Shown one piece after another: positions 20,054-29,334 of a stretch of 64,000 bases of DNA. The notes below the pieces were generated by a model. The model searched no databases. It saw only the letters and a program-made list of their open reading frames with translations, and was not told the DNA's origin. Source of the stretch: Pseudalkalibacillus salsuginis (GTDB lineage: Bacteria; Bacillota; Bacilli; Bacillales; Fictibacillaceae); contig NZ_JAKJHW010000002.1 of NCBI RefSeq assembly GCF_021646685.1, positions 496,001 to 560,000 on the forward strand. Reading direction: 5' to 3'. How positions within the stretch are numbered: position 1 is the stretch's first letter; each line of letters starts with the position of its first letter. The position numbers were made by a program, and so were the translations under genes.

Positions 20054-22723
20054 TTATAGTTGTGTTTGAGGTTCGTATTGTTTTTGTTCATGTTTGATTT
20101 TAGCTTGAGCTGCTGCCAGTCGTGCAAGAGGTACACGGTATGGTGAACAGCTTACGTAATCCAACCCTACCTCATGGGAGAACTGTATCGATGATTTTTC
20201 TCCACCATGCTCGCCGCAAATTCCTGTTTTCAACCCTTGTTTTGTACTCCTGCCAAGCTTTATGCCAGTTTCAACAAGCTTTCCGACACCTTCTTGATCA
20301 AGAGATGTAAATGGATTTTCTGATAAAACATCATTTTCGATATAGGCTTGAAGGAATTTACCCTCTGCATCATCACGACTGTATCCGAATGTTGTTTGGG
20401 TTAAATCATTCGTTCCAAACGAGAAAAAGTCCGCCTCTTGAGCAATTTGGTCAGCTGTTAAAGCTGCACGTGGTACTTCGATCATCGTACCTATGAGATA
20501 ATCAAATTTCTGCCCGGTTTCTTCTTCAACCTGTAACCCGGAATCGATCACCAATTTCCGCATTTCTTTCAACTCATTTACATGTCCGACCAAAGGAATC
20601 ATAATTTCAGGTTTTACGTCTATGCCTTTTTCCATAACCTTCGCAACGGCATAAAAAATGGCTTTGGTCTGCATGAGGTAAATTTCCGGGTAAATCATAC
20701 TCAAACGGCAGCCACGGTGGCCTAACATTGGGTTGAATTCATCCAACTGCCGTACTTTTCTTAACAGATGCTCTTTATCATGTAATTCCTTACCGTTTGG
20801 ATCTGTCATCTGAAGCTTGGTTACTTCAACTAGCAGTTCTTCCTTATCCGGCAAGAACTCATGAAGAGGAGGGTCTAATAAACGGATCGTTACAGGATAA
20901 CCCTGCATTACTTCAAAGATTCCTTCAAAATCCTCCTGTTGCATGGGTAACAGCTTGGTAAGGGCTACTTCACGCTCCTCATATGTTTCAGCAAGGATCA
21001 TATCCTGAACAATTGGGATACGCTTCATATCCATAAACATATGTTCTGTACGGCACAATCCGATTCCACCTGCGCCAAATTCAAGGGCCTTCTTGGCATC
21101 GGCAGGATTATCCGCATTTGATCTTACACCTAGTGTCCTTTCCTTATCTGCCCAATCAAGCAACAATTGAAACTCATCCGAAAGCTGTGGGTCGATCATT
21201 GGAATTTCACCTAAGAAAATTTCACCCGTTGAACCGTCAATCGTAATACGATCCCCTCGGTTGACAATCGTATCTCCCACTTGGAACTGCTTCAACTTCA
21301 AATCAATACGCAATGCATCACAGCCACAAATACAAGCTTTACCCATACCTCTTGCAACCACAGCTGCATGACTTGTTATTCCTCCACGGCTCGTGACTGT
21401 CGCCTGGGAAGAAACGATTCCATGAATATCATCCGGTGTTGTTTCTGGACGAACAAGAATGACCTGTTTGCCATCTTTCGCCAATCGTTCTGCTTCATCC
21501 GCATCAAATTCGACCTGCCCTGTTGCGGCCCCAGGTGATGCGGGTAGACCTTTGGCTAATGGTTTCCGTACGTATGATTCATCAATACGGCGATGGAGGA
21601 GCTGATCAAGCTGATCTGGATCTACACGTAAAATGGCATCCTGCTTACTGATGATTTGTTCATTTACGAGTTCAACCGCGATTCGCAGAGCAGCTTGAGC
21701 CGTTCGTTTCCCTGTCCTTGTCTGGAGAATGAACAGTTTTCCTCGTTCTACTGTAAACTCGATGTCCTGCATGTCTTGATAATGCTTTTCAAGAAGGTGA
21801 CTTGTTTCAACAAACTGCTCATAGACTTCTGGCATTTTCTCCTGGAGAGTAGCGATGGGCTGCGGGGTACGGATCCCAGCAACAACATCCTCACCCTGGG
21901 CATTTATCAAATATTCACCGTAAAGTTTTGCTTCTCCAGTAGATGGATTCCGGGTAAAAGCAACTCCCGTACCCGAATCATTGCCCATATTTCCAAATAC
22001 CATGCTTTGGATATTTACAGCTGTTCCAAAATGACCAGGGATTTTCTGAAGACGACGGTATACGATTGCACGTTGGTTATTCCATGAATCAAATACGGCA
22101 CGGATCGATAAGGATAATTGTTCCTTCGGATTCTCAGGAAAAGTCCTTCCAGCATGCTTTTCAACAAGATCTTTGTATCCCTTGATCACTTCTTTCCAAT
22201 CATCTGCAGACATTTCAGGGTCTGATTGGTAGCCTTTTTCAATCCGATACTCTTCTAAAAATTGCTCAAAATAAAAAACATCAACTTTCAACACCACATC
22301 ACTGAACATCTGAATGAACCTACGGTAAGAGTCATAAGCGAAACGAGCGTTTTTCGTAAGGTTTGCCAAGCCCTCTACTGTTTGATCATTCATCCCAAGG
22401 TTCAAAACTGTATCCATCATTCCTGGCATCGAATGTACTGCACCCGAACGGACAGACACAAGCAACGGATTGGAAGGGTCTCCAAGACGTTTACCTGTTT
22501 TTTCTTCAAGGTTTTGAAGAGCTTTTGAAATCTGAAACTCGATCTCTGCAGGAATGGATTTTCCTGACTCGTAATACAAATTACAAGCCTCTGTCGAAAT
22601 GGTGAATCCGTAAGGAACAGGCAAACCGATCCGAGTCATTTCTGCCAGGTTAGCACCCTTTCCTCCTAAAAGTTCTTTTTGTTCACTACTCCCCTCATCG
22701 AACATATAGACGAATTTAGTCAT
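20054..22723 (-). CDS. ppdK: Pyruvate, phosphate dikinase
   Basis: 889 aa, full length. It interconverts pyruvate + ATP + Pi and PEP + AMP + PPi in the cytosol. Domain order: an ATP-grasp nucleotide domain (start FVYMFDEGSSEQKELLGGKGANLAEM), the phosphohistidine domain with the phospho-acceptor His in GGITSHAAVVARGMGKACI (about 450), and the PEP/pyruvate barrel (IGLCRTEHMF, GTNDLTQTTFGYSRDD, CGEHGG). Its ATG overlaps the stop of the regulator gene by 8 nt. Pairing with its own regulator suggests control by reversible phosphorylation of the active-site region. The downstream terminator is at 19992-20021. Confidence 0.97.
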   Translation of the reverse strand: MTKFVYMFDEGSSEQKELLGGKGANLAEMTRIGLPVPYGFTISTEACNLYYESGKSIPAEIEFQISKALQNLEEKTGKRLGDPSNPLLVSVRSGAVHSMPGMMDTVLNLGMNDQTVEGLANLTKNARFAYDSYRRFIQMFSDVVLKVDVFYFEQFLEEYRIEKGYQSDPEMSADDWKEVIKGYKDLVEKHAGRTFPENPKEQLSLSIRAVFDSWNNQRAIVYRRLQKIPGHFGTAVNIQSMVFGNMGNDSGTGVAFTRNPSTGEAKLYGEYLINAQGEDVVAGIRTPQPIATLQEKMPEVYEQFVETSHLLEKHYQDMQDIEFTVERGKLFILQTRTGKRTAQAALRIAVELVNEQIISKQDAILRVDPDQLDQLLHRRIDESYVRKPLAKGLPASPGAATGQVEFDADEAERLAKDGKQVILVRPETTPDDIHGIVSSQATVTSRGGITSHAAVVARGMGKACICGCDALRIDLKLKQFQVGDTIVNRGDRITIDGSTGEIFLGEIPMIDPQLSDEFQLLLDWADKERTLGVRSNADNPADAKKALEFGAGGIGLCRTEHMFMDMKRIPIVQDMILAETYEEREVALTKLLPMQQEDFEGIFEVMQGYPVTIRLLDPPLHEFLPDKEELLVEVTKLQMTDPNGKELHDKEHLLRKVRQLDEFNPMLGHRGCRLSMIYPEIYLMQTKAIFYAVAKVMEKGIDVKPEIMIPLVGHVNELKEMRKLVIDSGLQVEEETGQKFDYLIGTMIEVPRAALTADQIAQEADFFSFGTNDLTQTTFGYSRDDAEGKFLQAYIENDVLSENPFTSLDQEGVGKLVETGIKLGRSTKQGLKTGICGEHGGEKSSIQFSHEVGLDYVSCSPYRVPLARLAAAQAKIKHEQKQYEPQTQL

Positions 22724-23540
22724 CGAATATTACCCCTCTCTTTTTTAACATCGCTAATATTAAGTCTGCTGTTTCCTCTATTGCTTTATTTGAGACATTG
22801 ATAATAGGACAACCTATTCGTTTCATAATCTTTTCAGCATAATCTAATTCTTCAAGGATCCGATTTAAATTCGCATAATTCGCTTGGGCTGTTAATCCTA
22901 AATTCTTCAATCGTTCCTTCCGTATTTCATTCAATTTATCAGGTGTTATGACTAAACCTACACATTTATTTTTAGGAATATCAAAAAGTTCATCAGGAGG
23001 CGTTATTTCGGGTACTAACGGTACATTTGCCACCTTGAATCTTTTATGGGCCAGATACATGGAAAGTGGTGTCTTTGATGTTCTGGAAACACCAATCAAT
23101 ACAATATCTGCACGGCTGAGCCCTCTTACATCTTGCCCATCATCATTTTTGACTGCGAACTCAACTGCTTCAACTCTACGAAAATAGTTTTCATCCATTT
23201 GCCTTATAAGTTTTGGCTGACGTACTGGTTCTTTCCTGAATTTTTGACTGAATGCTTCCATCAGCGGATTCATCAAATCAATCGCAATGATTCCCTCTTC
23301 CCTTGCCCCATCATCAAGATATTGCTTTAAAGAAGGCACCACCAGTGTATAGGCAATGATGGAATTACTATACTTCGCAGCAGTAATGACATTATTAAGA
23401 TCTTTTACATCCTCTACATAAGAAATATGTTTAATTTCAACCTCTCCACCGTTAAATTGTGCTGCAACTGCTTTTACCATCAGTTCAGCTGTTTCGCCAA
23501 CCGAATCAGAAACGACATAAACGATTTCCTTGTTTTTCAC
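22716..23540 (-). CDS. ppsR: PPDK regulatory kinase/phosphotransferase (DUF299)
   Basis: A 274-aa protein of the bifunctional PEP synthase / PPDK regulator family (PpsR; B. subtilis YqfL). It inactivates the dikinase by ADP-dependent phosphorylation of a Thr next to the catalytic His, and reactivates it by Pi-dependent dephosphorylation. The N-terminus is IVYVVSDSVGETAELMVKAV. The P-loop IVLIGVSRTSKTPLSMYLA lies at about 145-165, and LVITPDKLNEIRKERL follows. It is co-transcribed and translationally coupled with ppdK, a classical pairing. Confidence 0.95.
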   Translation of the reverse strand: MKNKEIVYVVSDSVGETAELMVKAVAAQFNGGEVEIKHISYVEDVKDLNNVITAAKYSNSIIAYTLVVPSLKQYLDDGAREEGIIAIDLMNPLMEAFSQKFRKEPVRQPKLIRQMDENYFRRVEAVEFAVKNDDGQDVRGLSRADIVLIGVSRTSKTPLSMYLAHKRFKVANVPLVPEITPPDELFDIPKNKCVGLVITPDKLNEIRKERLKNLGLTAQANYANLNRILEELDYAEKIMKRIGCPIINVSNKAIEETADLILAMLKKRGVIFDD

Positions 23541-23630
23541 ATATGATCTCCCTCTTATTTTGACTTGTAGTGTTGAATTTTAGGTTATACTAATAATCTA
23601 TAAATCTCTATTTATGTCATACTAATTAAT

Positions 23631-23651
23631 TTAATAGTATATTACTATTAA
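23631..23651. promoter_or_regulatory. Palindrome upstream of ppsR-ppdK
   Basis: Perfect 9-bp arms TTAATAGTA and TACTATTAA around TAT, about 90 bp upstream of ppsR. This could be an operator, but A/T-rich palindromes also arise by chance in such DNA. Confidence 0.35.
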
Positions 23652-23852
23652 TACTGCTTAGATACAATCCTTTTAACATGATTGTATTAAAAAACTTTTG
23701 GCAAAACCCGCTCGTCGATGGTTTTTCTTTATAAATCTTAGGAAGGTTTGTATAACCTGTTGTTTTCCCCATACTTGATATATGGGTCCTAAAGTCCATC
23801 CGGCTCTCTGTGTATTCTCCATCGCTGAATATTCCCCTAGCACTAGAAACGT

Positions 23853-23884
23853 AAAAAAGACACCATCCAAGTGGAGGGTGTCTC
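23853..23884 (-). terminator. Intrinsic terminator of the MarR-symporter-peptidase operon
   Basis: On the minus strand GACACCCTCC and GGATGGTGTC pair with one mismatch around ACTT, followed by TTTTTT. It lies 15 bp after the stop of the M24 gene. Confidence 0.8.
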
Positions 23885-23898
23885 AAATAATATTGACA

Positions 23899-25029
23899 TT
23901 ATTGAAGGATCAATTGATTGAGTGTTTTGGGATATTCAGTGATCAACTCGACTCCATGTTTTCTGATGACAACTGTATCAGAGTGTCTGAATCCACCTAT
24001 TCCTGGGACGTATATTCCTGGTTCAATACAAAATACCATGCCTTCTTCCAGTATTAAATCATTATCAAATCGGACATAGGGTTCTTCATGTGCAGAAATT
24101 CCCAAACCATGTCCGGTTCGATGGACAGCATATTTCTCTAAGTTTGCTTTTTCGATGAGATCCCTTGCTACTTTATCCACTTCAGCCGCCTTTACCCCTG
24201 GACGAATGAATTCCAATGCTTTCAATTGTGCTTCTGTCGCCACTTCAAAAATCTTCTTTTGTTCATGATCGGGTTCTCCGACAAAGATGGTCCTTTCTAA
24301 TTCAGCCCGATATCCATTCAGGGCTACCTGACGACTGTGGATGATGACATCTCCCTTTTCGAACCGTCTTGTATTGGAGAAAACATGTGGTAACGTCGTT
24401 CTCACTTTACCTGATGGTGACATGACGATGAGGTCCAATGTCGCCTCTTGATATTCATTTGATGCTTTTTTATAGATCTCCAAATTACCCTTTGAATCGA
24501 TTTCCAATTCACTTGTCCCTTCCATACAAGCTTCGATGGAAGATTTCACACCCAGGTTGACTAATTCCCCCGCTTTTTTCATCATTTCAATTTCATCTTC
24601 ATCTTTAATATAGCGCATACGTACCAGTTGTTCTCCTACATCCGATATGGAAAAGCCGAGATCTGAAATGAAATGATAGAGACTGGCAGGTGCACTTCCC
24701 AGGTCCAGTCCCATCCGGGTGCCATGGGAGTATTTGGTCAAAACTTCCCTTACCACCTTCATTTGATTGGTGTTCACCTCTTCTGGATGCTCATAATAAA
24801 CTTCGACATGATCCACTTCTGCCTTCTGGATTGCATGGAGCTCTTCCAGACCAGGAACGATCAACGTACTTTTTTCAGCATCAACAACTAAATAAATAGG
24901 TCGTGAGTAAATTAGAGCTTTAAATCTAGTCAAGTAATATTGGTGATCAGGCAACATGACAACTGCAGCAGACAGATCATTTTCTTTCAGGTAACTTCGA
25001 AAACTCCCTATACGCTTTTTGATATTCAT
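23899..25029 (-). CDS. M24-family (creatinase/X-Pro aminopeptidase-like) hydrolase
   Basis: A 376-aa pita-bread-fold protein: an N-terminal creatinase_N domain (1-130) and a C-terminal M24 domain. HRTGHGLG and CIEPGIYVPG are typical. The usual metal-binding Asp, Asp and last Glu are replaced: the DAG...GYxxDxTRT region reads HSRQVALNGYRAELERT, and RxED reads RHSD. A His at 231 sits close to where creatinase uses its catalytic His. It may therefore be a metal-free creatinase-like C-N hydrolase rather than a dipeptidase. It is co-transcribed with the symporter, which likely imports its substrate. Confidence 0.85.
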   Translation of the reverse strand: MNIKKRIGSFRSYLKENDLSAAVVMLPDHQYYLTRFKALIYSRPIYLVVDAEKSTLIVPGLEELHAIQKAEVDHVEVYYEHPEEVNTNQMKVVREVLTKYSHGTRMGLDLGSAPASLYHFISDLGFSISDVGEQLVRMRYIKDEDEIEMMKKAGELVNLGVKSSIEACMEGTSELEIDSKGNLEIYKKASNEYQEATLDLIVMSPSGKVRTTLPHVFSNTRRFEKGDVIIHSRQVALNGYRAELERTIFVGEPDHEQKKIFEVATEAQLKALEFIRPGVKAAEVDKVARDLIEKANLEKYAVHRTGHGLGISAHEEPYVRFDNDLILEEGMVFCIEPGIYVPGIGGFRHSDTVVIRKHGVELITEYPKTLNQLILQ

Positions 25030-25050
25030 CTGTAATACCCTCCAATTTAT

Positions 25051-26460
25051 TTATTTATTGATCGTTGTTGATGGTTGGACGTCAAGCTTTTTCGGCTTTG
25101 TCATTAAACTAACAACAATCAACGCGAGTAAGGACAGAGGCAATGAAAACAATACACTGTTCCAATCCATTGGTTTCTGAAGACCGATTTCCCAGAATAT
25201 CGTAGCAAATCCACCGATAATGATCGATGACAAAACACCAGCAGTAGTGGCTCTTTTCCAAAGGAAACTAGCCAGAATCGTCGGAGTGATTGCAGCGCCA
25301 TACATCGTGTAGGAGTACATCTGAATGGCTAACACGGATGGGAAGAACTGTCCAAGACTATATGCAAAAATCCCAAGGAGGATCACGATATAACGATTCA
25401 AACCAAGAATCTTACTCTCATCAATTTTTTTCTTTTTTAGCCCCTGAATCAAGTCATAGACTAAGTTACCTGCTGATGATAATAAGTAGGAGTTTCCAGT
25501 AGTGATGATGAATGCGACCGATGCAGCAAGAATAAGTGAGCCTATTCCGATTGGAAGTCCACTAGCTGCAAGTTCTAAGATAGCAGTATCTGGAGGAATA
25601 TTCGGGAAAAGTACGATCGAACAAGTCGCAAGCAAAATCGCCAGCCCCATGATCAATAAATCCCCGGCCAGGAATCCCATGGTTGATTTCTTGGCGACTT
25701 CGGGAGATTTTGCGGATGAAAAACGTTGATACATATTCTGGTCGCCCAGGATCAGAAGAAAGGTTGGTAAGAAAAAGCCCAATAATTGAGGAATGGTCAA
25801 TCCTCCATCCCATGCTAATTGATGGTCCGCTAATCCAGCCGTCAATCCTTCGAACCCGCCAACAGCTGATAAAGCAAACGGAATACCAATAATAAAACCA
25901 ATAACGATGAGGAAGGAGCTTAGAAAGTCTGTATAGGCTACAGAGAACATTCCACCTGTCGTAGCGAGAAAGATGACGACAGCTGCAGTAATCAACGTAC
26001 CTAATTCAACAGACATTCCAGTGGTGAGATGGAGAACATAACCTCCACCGATGAATTGATAAGAAGTGATCCCTACATAAGCTAATAAGATAAATAACGC
26101 AGATATCGTCCTCGTATTCTTTCCGAATTTGATTTCCAACATTTCCGGAATGGTATATTTACTCAAGGAACGTGCCTTATCAGCTATGAAATATAGAATA
26201 AATATACCGATCGGAGCACCTGCAAAGTAGATAATCGAGGCAAAGGGTCCATATTGATAGATAAAGCTGGCTCCTCCAACAACAGTTCCAGAACCAACCC
26301 ATGTAGCCAAAAGTGTACCGATTAAAACAATTCTAGGTAACCGTCTCCCAGCCACCATGAAATCTTCACTTGTCCTCACTTCTCGTTTCGCATAATAAAT
26401 CCCCATGCCAATCATCAACAGTAAATAAAGGACCACAACAACAATGTAGACGTTACTCAA
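25051..26460 (-). CDS. Sodium:solute symporter (SSS family)
   Basis: 469 aa with about 13 hydrophobic segments. The SSS signature appears as FMVAGRRLP followed by GTLLATWVGSGTVVGGASF, and again in the GDQNMYQRFSSAKSPEVAKKST loop. It is a plasma-membrane transporter using Na+ to import a small organic substrate. The substrate cannot be read from sequence; it is probably the molecule cleaved by the adjacent M24-family protein. It overlaps the MarR gene by 8 nt and precedes the hydrolase by about 20 nt, so the three form an operon. Confidence 0.92.
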   Translation of the reverse strand: MSNVYIVVVVLYLLLMIGMGIYYAKREVRTSEDFMVAGRRLPRIVLIGTLLATWVGSGTVVGGASFIYQYGPFASIIYFAGAPIGIFILYFIADKARSLSKYTIPEMLEIKFGKNTRTISALFILLAYVGITSYQFIGGGYVLHLTTGMSVELGTLITAAVVIFLATTGGMFSVAYTDFLSSFLIVIGFIIGIPFALSAVGGFEGLTAGLADHQLAWDGGLTIPQLLGFFLPTFLLILGDQNMYQRFSSAKSPEVAKKSTMGFLAGDLLIMGLAILLATCSIVLFPNIPPDTAILELAASGLPIGIGSLILAASVAFIITTGNSYLLSSAGNLVYDLIQGLKKKKIDESKILGLNRYIVILLGIFAYSLGQFFPSVLAIQMYSYTMYGAAITPTILASFLWKRATTAGVLSSIIIGGFATIFWEIGLQKPMDWNSVLFSLPLSLLALIVVSLMTKPKKLDVQPSTTINK

Positions 26461-26929
26461 ACTTTTCTCCTCCTCTACTATTAGAACTACTAATATCTGC
26501 TTGTTTATTCAATATATCTTCTATCGTTTTCATGGAGGCAATCAGCTTGTTGAGTTCTGAGGTAGGAATATCCTTGATCATTCTATTTACATAAAAATTA
26601 GAAGAGTCAATTAGATTTTTTGTTTGTTCTCGTCCCTTATGGGTAATAACCAATTGGACTTTTCTCTTATCCTGATCATACTGTTTTTTTATAATTAACC
26701 CTTGATTGCTGAATTTATTAAGGATTCTGCTCATGTATCCTTTGTCTATTGAAAAGAACTCACACAGTTCATTTTGGATACAAACGTCTCTAGAATAGAT
26801 TTCATATAAAATCTGTGATTCTAGTAATGAAAACAAACTGGTTTCAGAGTATTGATTTACCAGCCCTAATACCCGAGTATAAAATCGATTGAACTTCCTG
26901 ATTTCTTCATTATACAAATTATTCACCAT
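26453..26929 (-). CDS. MarR-family regulator of the symporter operon
   Basis: About 158 aa from the ATG at 26929. A longer frame with a TTG at 26977 is not believable, because that TTG is part of the promoter -35 element. A winged helix is visible (ESQILYEIYSRDVCIQNELC, DKGYMSRILNKFSNQGLI, DKRKVQLVITHKGREQ). It is the first gene of the unit and probably represses it through the palindrome overlapping the -35 box. The ligand is unknown, likely the transported solute. Confidence 0.88.
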   Translation of the reverse strand: MVNNLYNEEIRKFNRFYTRVLGLVNQYSETSLFSLLESQILYEIYSRDVCIQNELCEFFSIDKGYMSRILNKFSNQGLIIKKQYDQDKRKVQLVITHKGREQTKNLIDSSNFYVNRMIKDIPTSELNKLIASMKTIEDILNKQADISSSNSRGGEKFE

Positions 26930-26948
26930 TTTCTGATTATTTAATTTA

Positions 26949-26982
26949 TTTATACTTAAAAACGTTGCTTTTGTCAACGTTT
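26949..26982 (-). promoter_or_regulatory. SigA-type promoter with overlapping MarR operator
   Basis: On the minus strand TTGACA and TATAAA are separated by exactly 17 nt, about 20 nt before the MarR start codon. The -35 box is embedded in a perfect inverted repeat, AAACGTTG-N7-CAACGTTT (26960-26982). An occupied site would block the polymerase, the usual design for MarR autorepression. Confidence 0.75.
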
Positions 26983-27040
26983 GATTTAGAAAAATACATT
27001 ACAGAACCTTACTGCTTAACTTTTCAACTTCACTAAATAT

Positions 27041-27071
27041 AAAAAAAGCTGCCCTTATAGGAGACAGCTAT
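27041..27071 (-). terminator. Intrinsic terminator after the OYE pseudogene
   Basis: On the minus strand AGCTGTC and GGCAGCT pair with one mismatch in a hairpin followed by seven T. It lies 27 bp past the OYE stop. Confidence 0.7.
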
Positions 27072-27097
27072 CTACCTTTCAAATTATCATTCTTTTT

Positions 27098-28101
27098 TTA
27101 AAGAAGCTTTGCAAGATGTTTTTGACTATTATAGGATTCCAAAGGCGTCCCCTTTTTCAGTTTAGATACAAAGTCAGGGTTAGCCAGTAGTGGCCGGCCA
27201 AATGCTACAAGGTTAATGATATTCTTTTCAATTGCGTGATCTGCAAGAGATGGATTGAGATTTCCTACTCCAATGATCGGATCGTCCCAATACTTCCTCA
27301 CAAGTTCATGTAATGTCTGGCCATTTTTCAGAATGCATCAATAAATGTTTGAATTGCAGCTTCTGGATCTTCCCACTTATAATCTGGAGCATCATCTTTC
27401 AATTCCGAAAACCGGACAATCGTTCTGTCAACCCCCGATTCTTCCATGACGGCATGAAGGACCTCTTTCATAAAGGTCAATCGTTGACCAAGATGCCCTC
27501 CGTACTCGTCTGTTCGTCTATTTGAAACTTCTGAATTGAACTGATCGATCAGGTACCCATGAGCCCCATGAACTTCTACGCCGTCAAACCCAGCTTGGAT
27601 CGCATTTCTGGCCGCTTTTGCATATTGTTGTATCGTTTCTTTTATATCCTCTTTGGTCATTTCCTCTGGCATATCAAATGGCTCTCCATAGCGATGGACA
27701 TGCCCTTCCGCTCTTATTGCTGATGGAGCTTGGGGTGGTAGGCCAGCTGACACTTTATGATGTGTAAGCCTCCCAACATGCCATAATTGGGCGATGATTG
27801 TGCCTTTTTCCTCGTGTACAGCATCCGTCACTCTCCTCCATCCCATTACCTGTTCATCCGTATATAAACCTGGGAGATTAAAAGTCCCCTTCGCACGAGG
27901 ACTCGTTATGATCCCTTCAGTAATGATAAGGCCCACACCATCCCCAGCTCTTTTCTTGTAATACTCGACAACATCATTTCCAACTACTCCTGTTTTGTCA
28001 TCCGCAAAACTGCGTGTCATAGGAGCCATGGTAATTCTATTTCTAAGTTTCCAGCCACCAATTTGGATTGGGCTTAGTAAATATGGATACATGTTCAGCA
28101 T
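27098..28101 (-). pseudogene. Old-yellow-enzyme NADH:flavin oxidoreductase with internal deletion and frameshift
   Basis: The N-terminal two thirds (28101-27328) is a clear FMN-dependent ene-reductase: NRITMAPMTRSFADD, IIAQLWHVGRLTHHKV, GFDGVEVHGAHGYLIDQFNS and RTDEYGG. The frame ends after FIDAF. The C-terminal part resumes in another frame as LKNGQTLHELVRKYWDDP and GVGNLNPSLADHAIEKN, with AFGRPLLANPDFV. Related enzymes (about 360 aa) have around 15-20 more residues between these points, so a small deletion shifted the frame. The FMN phosphate-binding region is cut off, so the enzyme should be dead. The preferred start is the ATG at 28101 (GAGGGG upstream). Confidence 0.85.
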
Positions 28102-28289
28102 TGGATTTCCCCTCTTCATAATCGATTACACCAATAATAGAGAATTTCAGGGGATTTTCACAGGGAATATTCAATGAGATTCGAATAGTTCTGTTATAAA
28201 ATAAAGGGAATAATAAATATCAGCGAATGATTTATAGGTTCTTAAGATGTGAGGAATTATTTCGTTCGAAATGAAAAGGAGGAAGGAAA

Positions 28290-28727
28290 GTGGATAAGAC
28301 CGATAAGGATATTTTACTTACTCTTCAAGAACAAGCTCGCCTATCCATGACCGAATTAGGTAAGACGGTGGCCATGTCACAGCCAGCGGTGACAGAGAGA
28401 GTAAAAAGACTTGAAGAAAGTGAGGTGATTGACCATTATCGAGCAATTGTAAACCCTCATAAAGTGAATAGACACACAACTGCTTTCCTATTATTCCATA
28501 CCAAGGATTGTGAAAAGTTCATTCAATTTTGTGAGGCATCAGATGATGTGATTGAATTGCATCGGATAAGCGGTCAATATAATTATTTGCTTAAGGTAGT
28601 CGCTGAATCCATGGAAACACTGGAATCCTTCATCAATGCAAGTGGAAAACACGGCGACTCTACAACTCTAATCGTTTTATCCTCACCTATTAAATTCAAA
28701 AACATTATGCCTATAATAAAGGAATAA
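28290..28727 (+). CDS. Lrp/AsnC-family transcriptional regulator
   Basis: 145 aa: an N-terminal HTH (LDKTDKDILLTLQEQARLSM-like opening, TELGKTVAMSQPAVTERVKRLEESEVI) and a C-terminal RAM ligand-binding domain (AFLLFHTKDCEKFIQFCEAS, ISGQYNYLLKVVAESMETLE). The start is GTG, 7 nt behind AAGGAGG. It is divergent from the broken OYE gene, which it may once have controlled. The amino-acid ligand is unknown. Confidence 0.9.
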   Translation: MDKTDKDILLTLQEQARLSMTELGKTVAMSQPAVTERVKRLEESEVIDHYRAIVNPHKVNRHTTAFLLFHTKDCEKFIQFCEASDDVIELHRISGQYNYLLKVVAESMETLESFINASGKHGDSTTLIVLSSPIKFKNIMPIIKE

Positions 28728-28842
28728 TGTTTTTCAGGAATTGATTAAAGTTGTTATGAATATGTTGACCATTTAGTTTGGTTCCCTTACCTTTTTTTCT
28801 TTTTGTAAAATCGATTGTCTTCCCCATATGATTAAACACACT

Positions 28843-28884
28843 TAAGAAAGCAGCGTCTGGCCAATGCTAGACACTGCTTTCTTA
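28843..28884. terminator. Terminator hairpin between the Lrp gene and the opuAC relic
   Basis: TAAGAAAGCAG and CTGCTTTCTTA-type arms, with inner GTCT/AGAC pairs, form a strong hairpin; T-rich on both strands. Confidence 0.65.
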
Positions 28885-28895
28885 TTACGATCGAT

Positions 28896-29092
28896 TATTC
28901 ACCCTTCATTTTCTTTACTTTATCCTGGTTATTCTCGACCCACTCACAGGCGACCTTCTCTGGGTCTTTCCCGTTTTCTTCAATTTCTACAATCATTTTC
29001 TCAACTTCATCAATCGAGATGTTCCAGTTGCTTAAGAATTCATACGCTTCTGGTGGGTTTTCTTTAAGATCTTTATTGGTAATGACGCGGCA
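28896..29092 (-). pseudogene. C-terminal relic of a glycine betaine ABC transporter binding protein
   Basis: The minus strand reads ITNKDLKENPPEAYEFLSNW and then EDPEK-like text (IEENGKDPEKVACEWVENN, ending KMKGE). This is the C-terminal end of an OpuAC-type substrate-binding protein. Everything upstream is gone: at about 29092 the sequence switches to a metallo-beta-lactamase-fold gene. A deletion joined the two. Confidence 0.65.
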
Positions 29093-29324
29093 GCCCTAGT
29101 TCTTCAAATTGTTTCAGGATTTCTTCGTACTAACCAGGCATGCCAGTGTCAACAAGGACATACGAATTGGAGTTTTCATTGTAGAGTACAGTCGGATGAT
29201 AGATCCATTTTTCTTCAAATGGTAAGTTAAGCATATGAATTGTTTTTGTCATTTTTTGATCCAAGCAAATAGCTTGATCCACCTCCTCTTTTATGATCTG
29301 TCTATTTGACAGGAGTAAATTCAA
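29092..29324 (-). pseudogene. N-terminal relic of an MBL-fold hydrolase
   Basis: Begins MNLLLSNRQIIKEEVDQAIC and reads HPTVLYNENSNSYVLVDTGM, the opening strands of a metallo-beta-lactamase-fold protein. A TAG at 29130-29132 follows VDTGMPG, and the same frame continues YEEILKQFEELGLP before running into the opuAC relic. The metal-binding HxHxDH motif is absent. It begins 10 bp after the MarR gene stop, so it was once co-transcribed with it. Confidence 0.6.
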
Positions 29325-29334
29325 CTTAAACTTC

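Larger units (their letters stand above)
23541..23898. other. Intergenic region upstream of ppsR
   Basis: 358 bp without a gene. It holds an A/T-rich promoter zone, the palindrome at 23631-23651 and the terminator of the M24 gene at 23853-23884. The pieces of frame in between show no family resemblance. Confidence 0.5.

Noticed and set aside
26930..26977. TTG at 26977 as the MarR start
   Set aside because: It is the -35 hexamer of a good promoter; the downstream ATG at 26929 fits.
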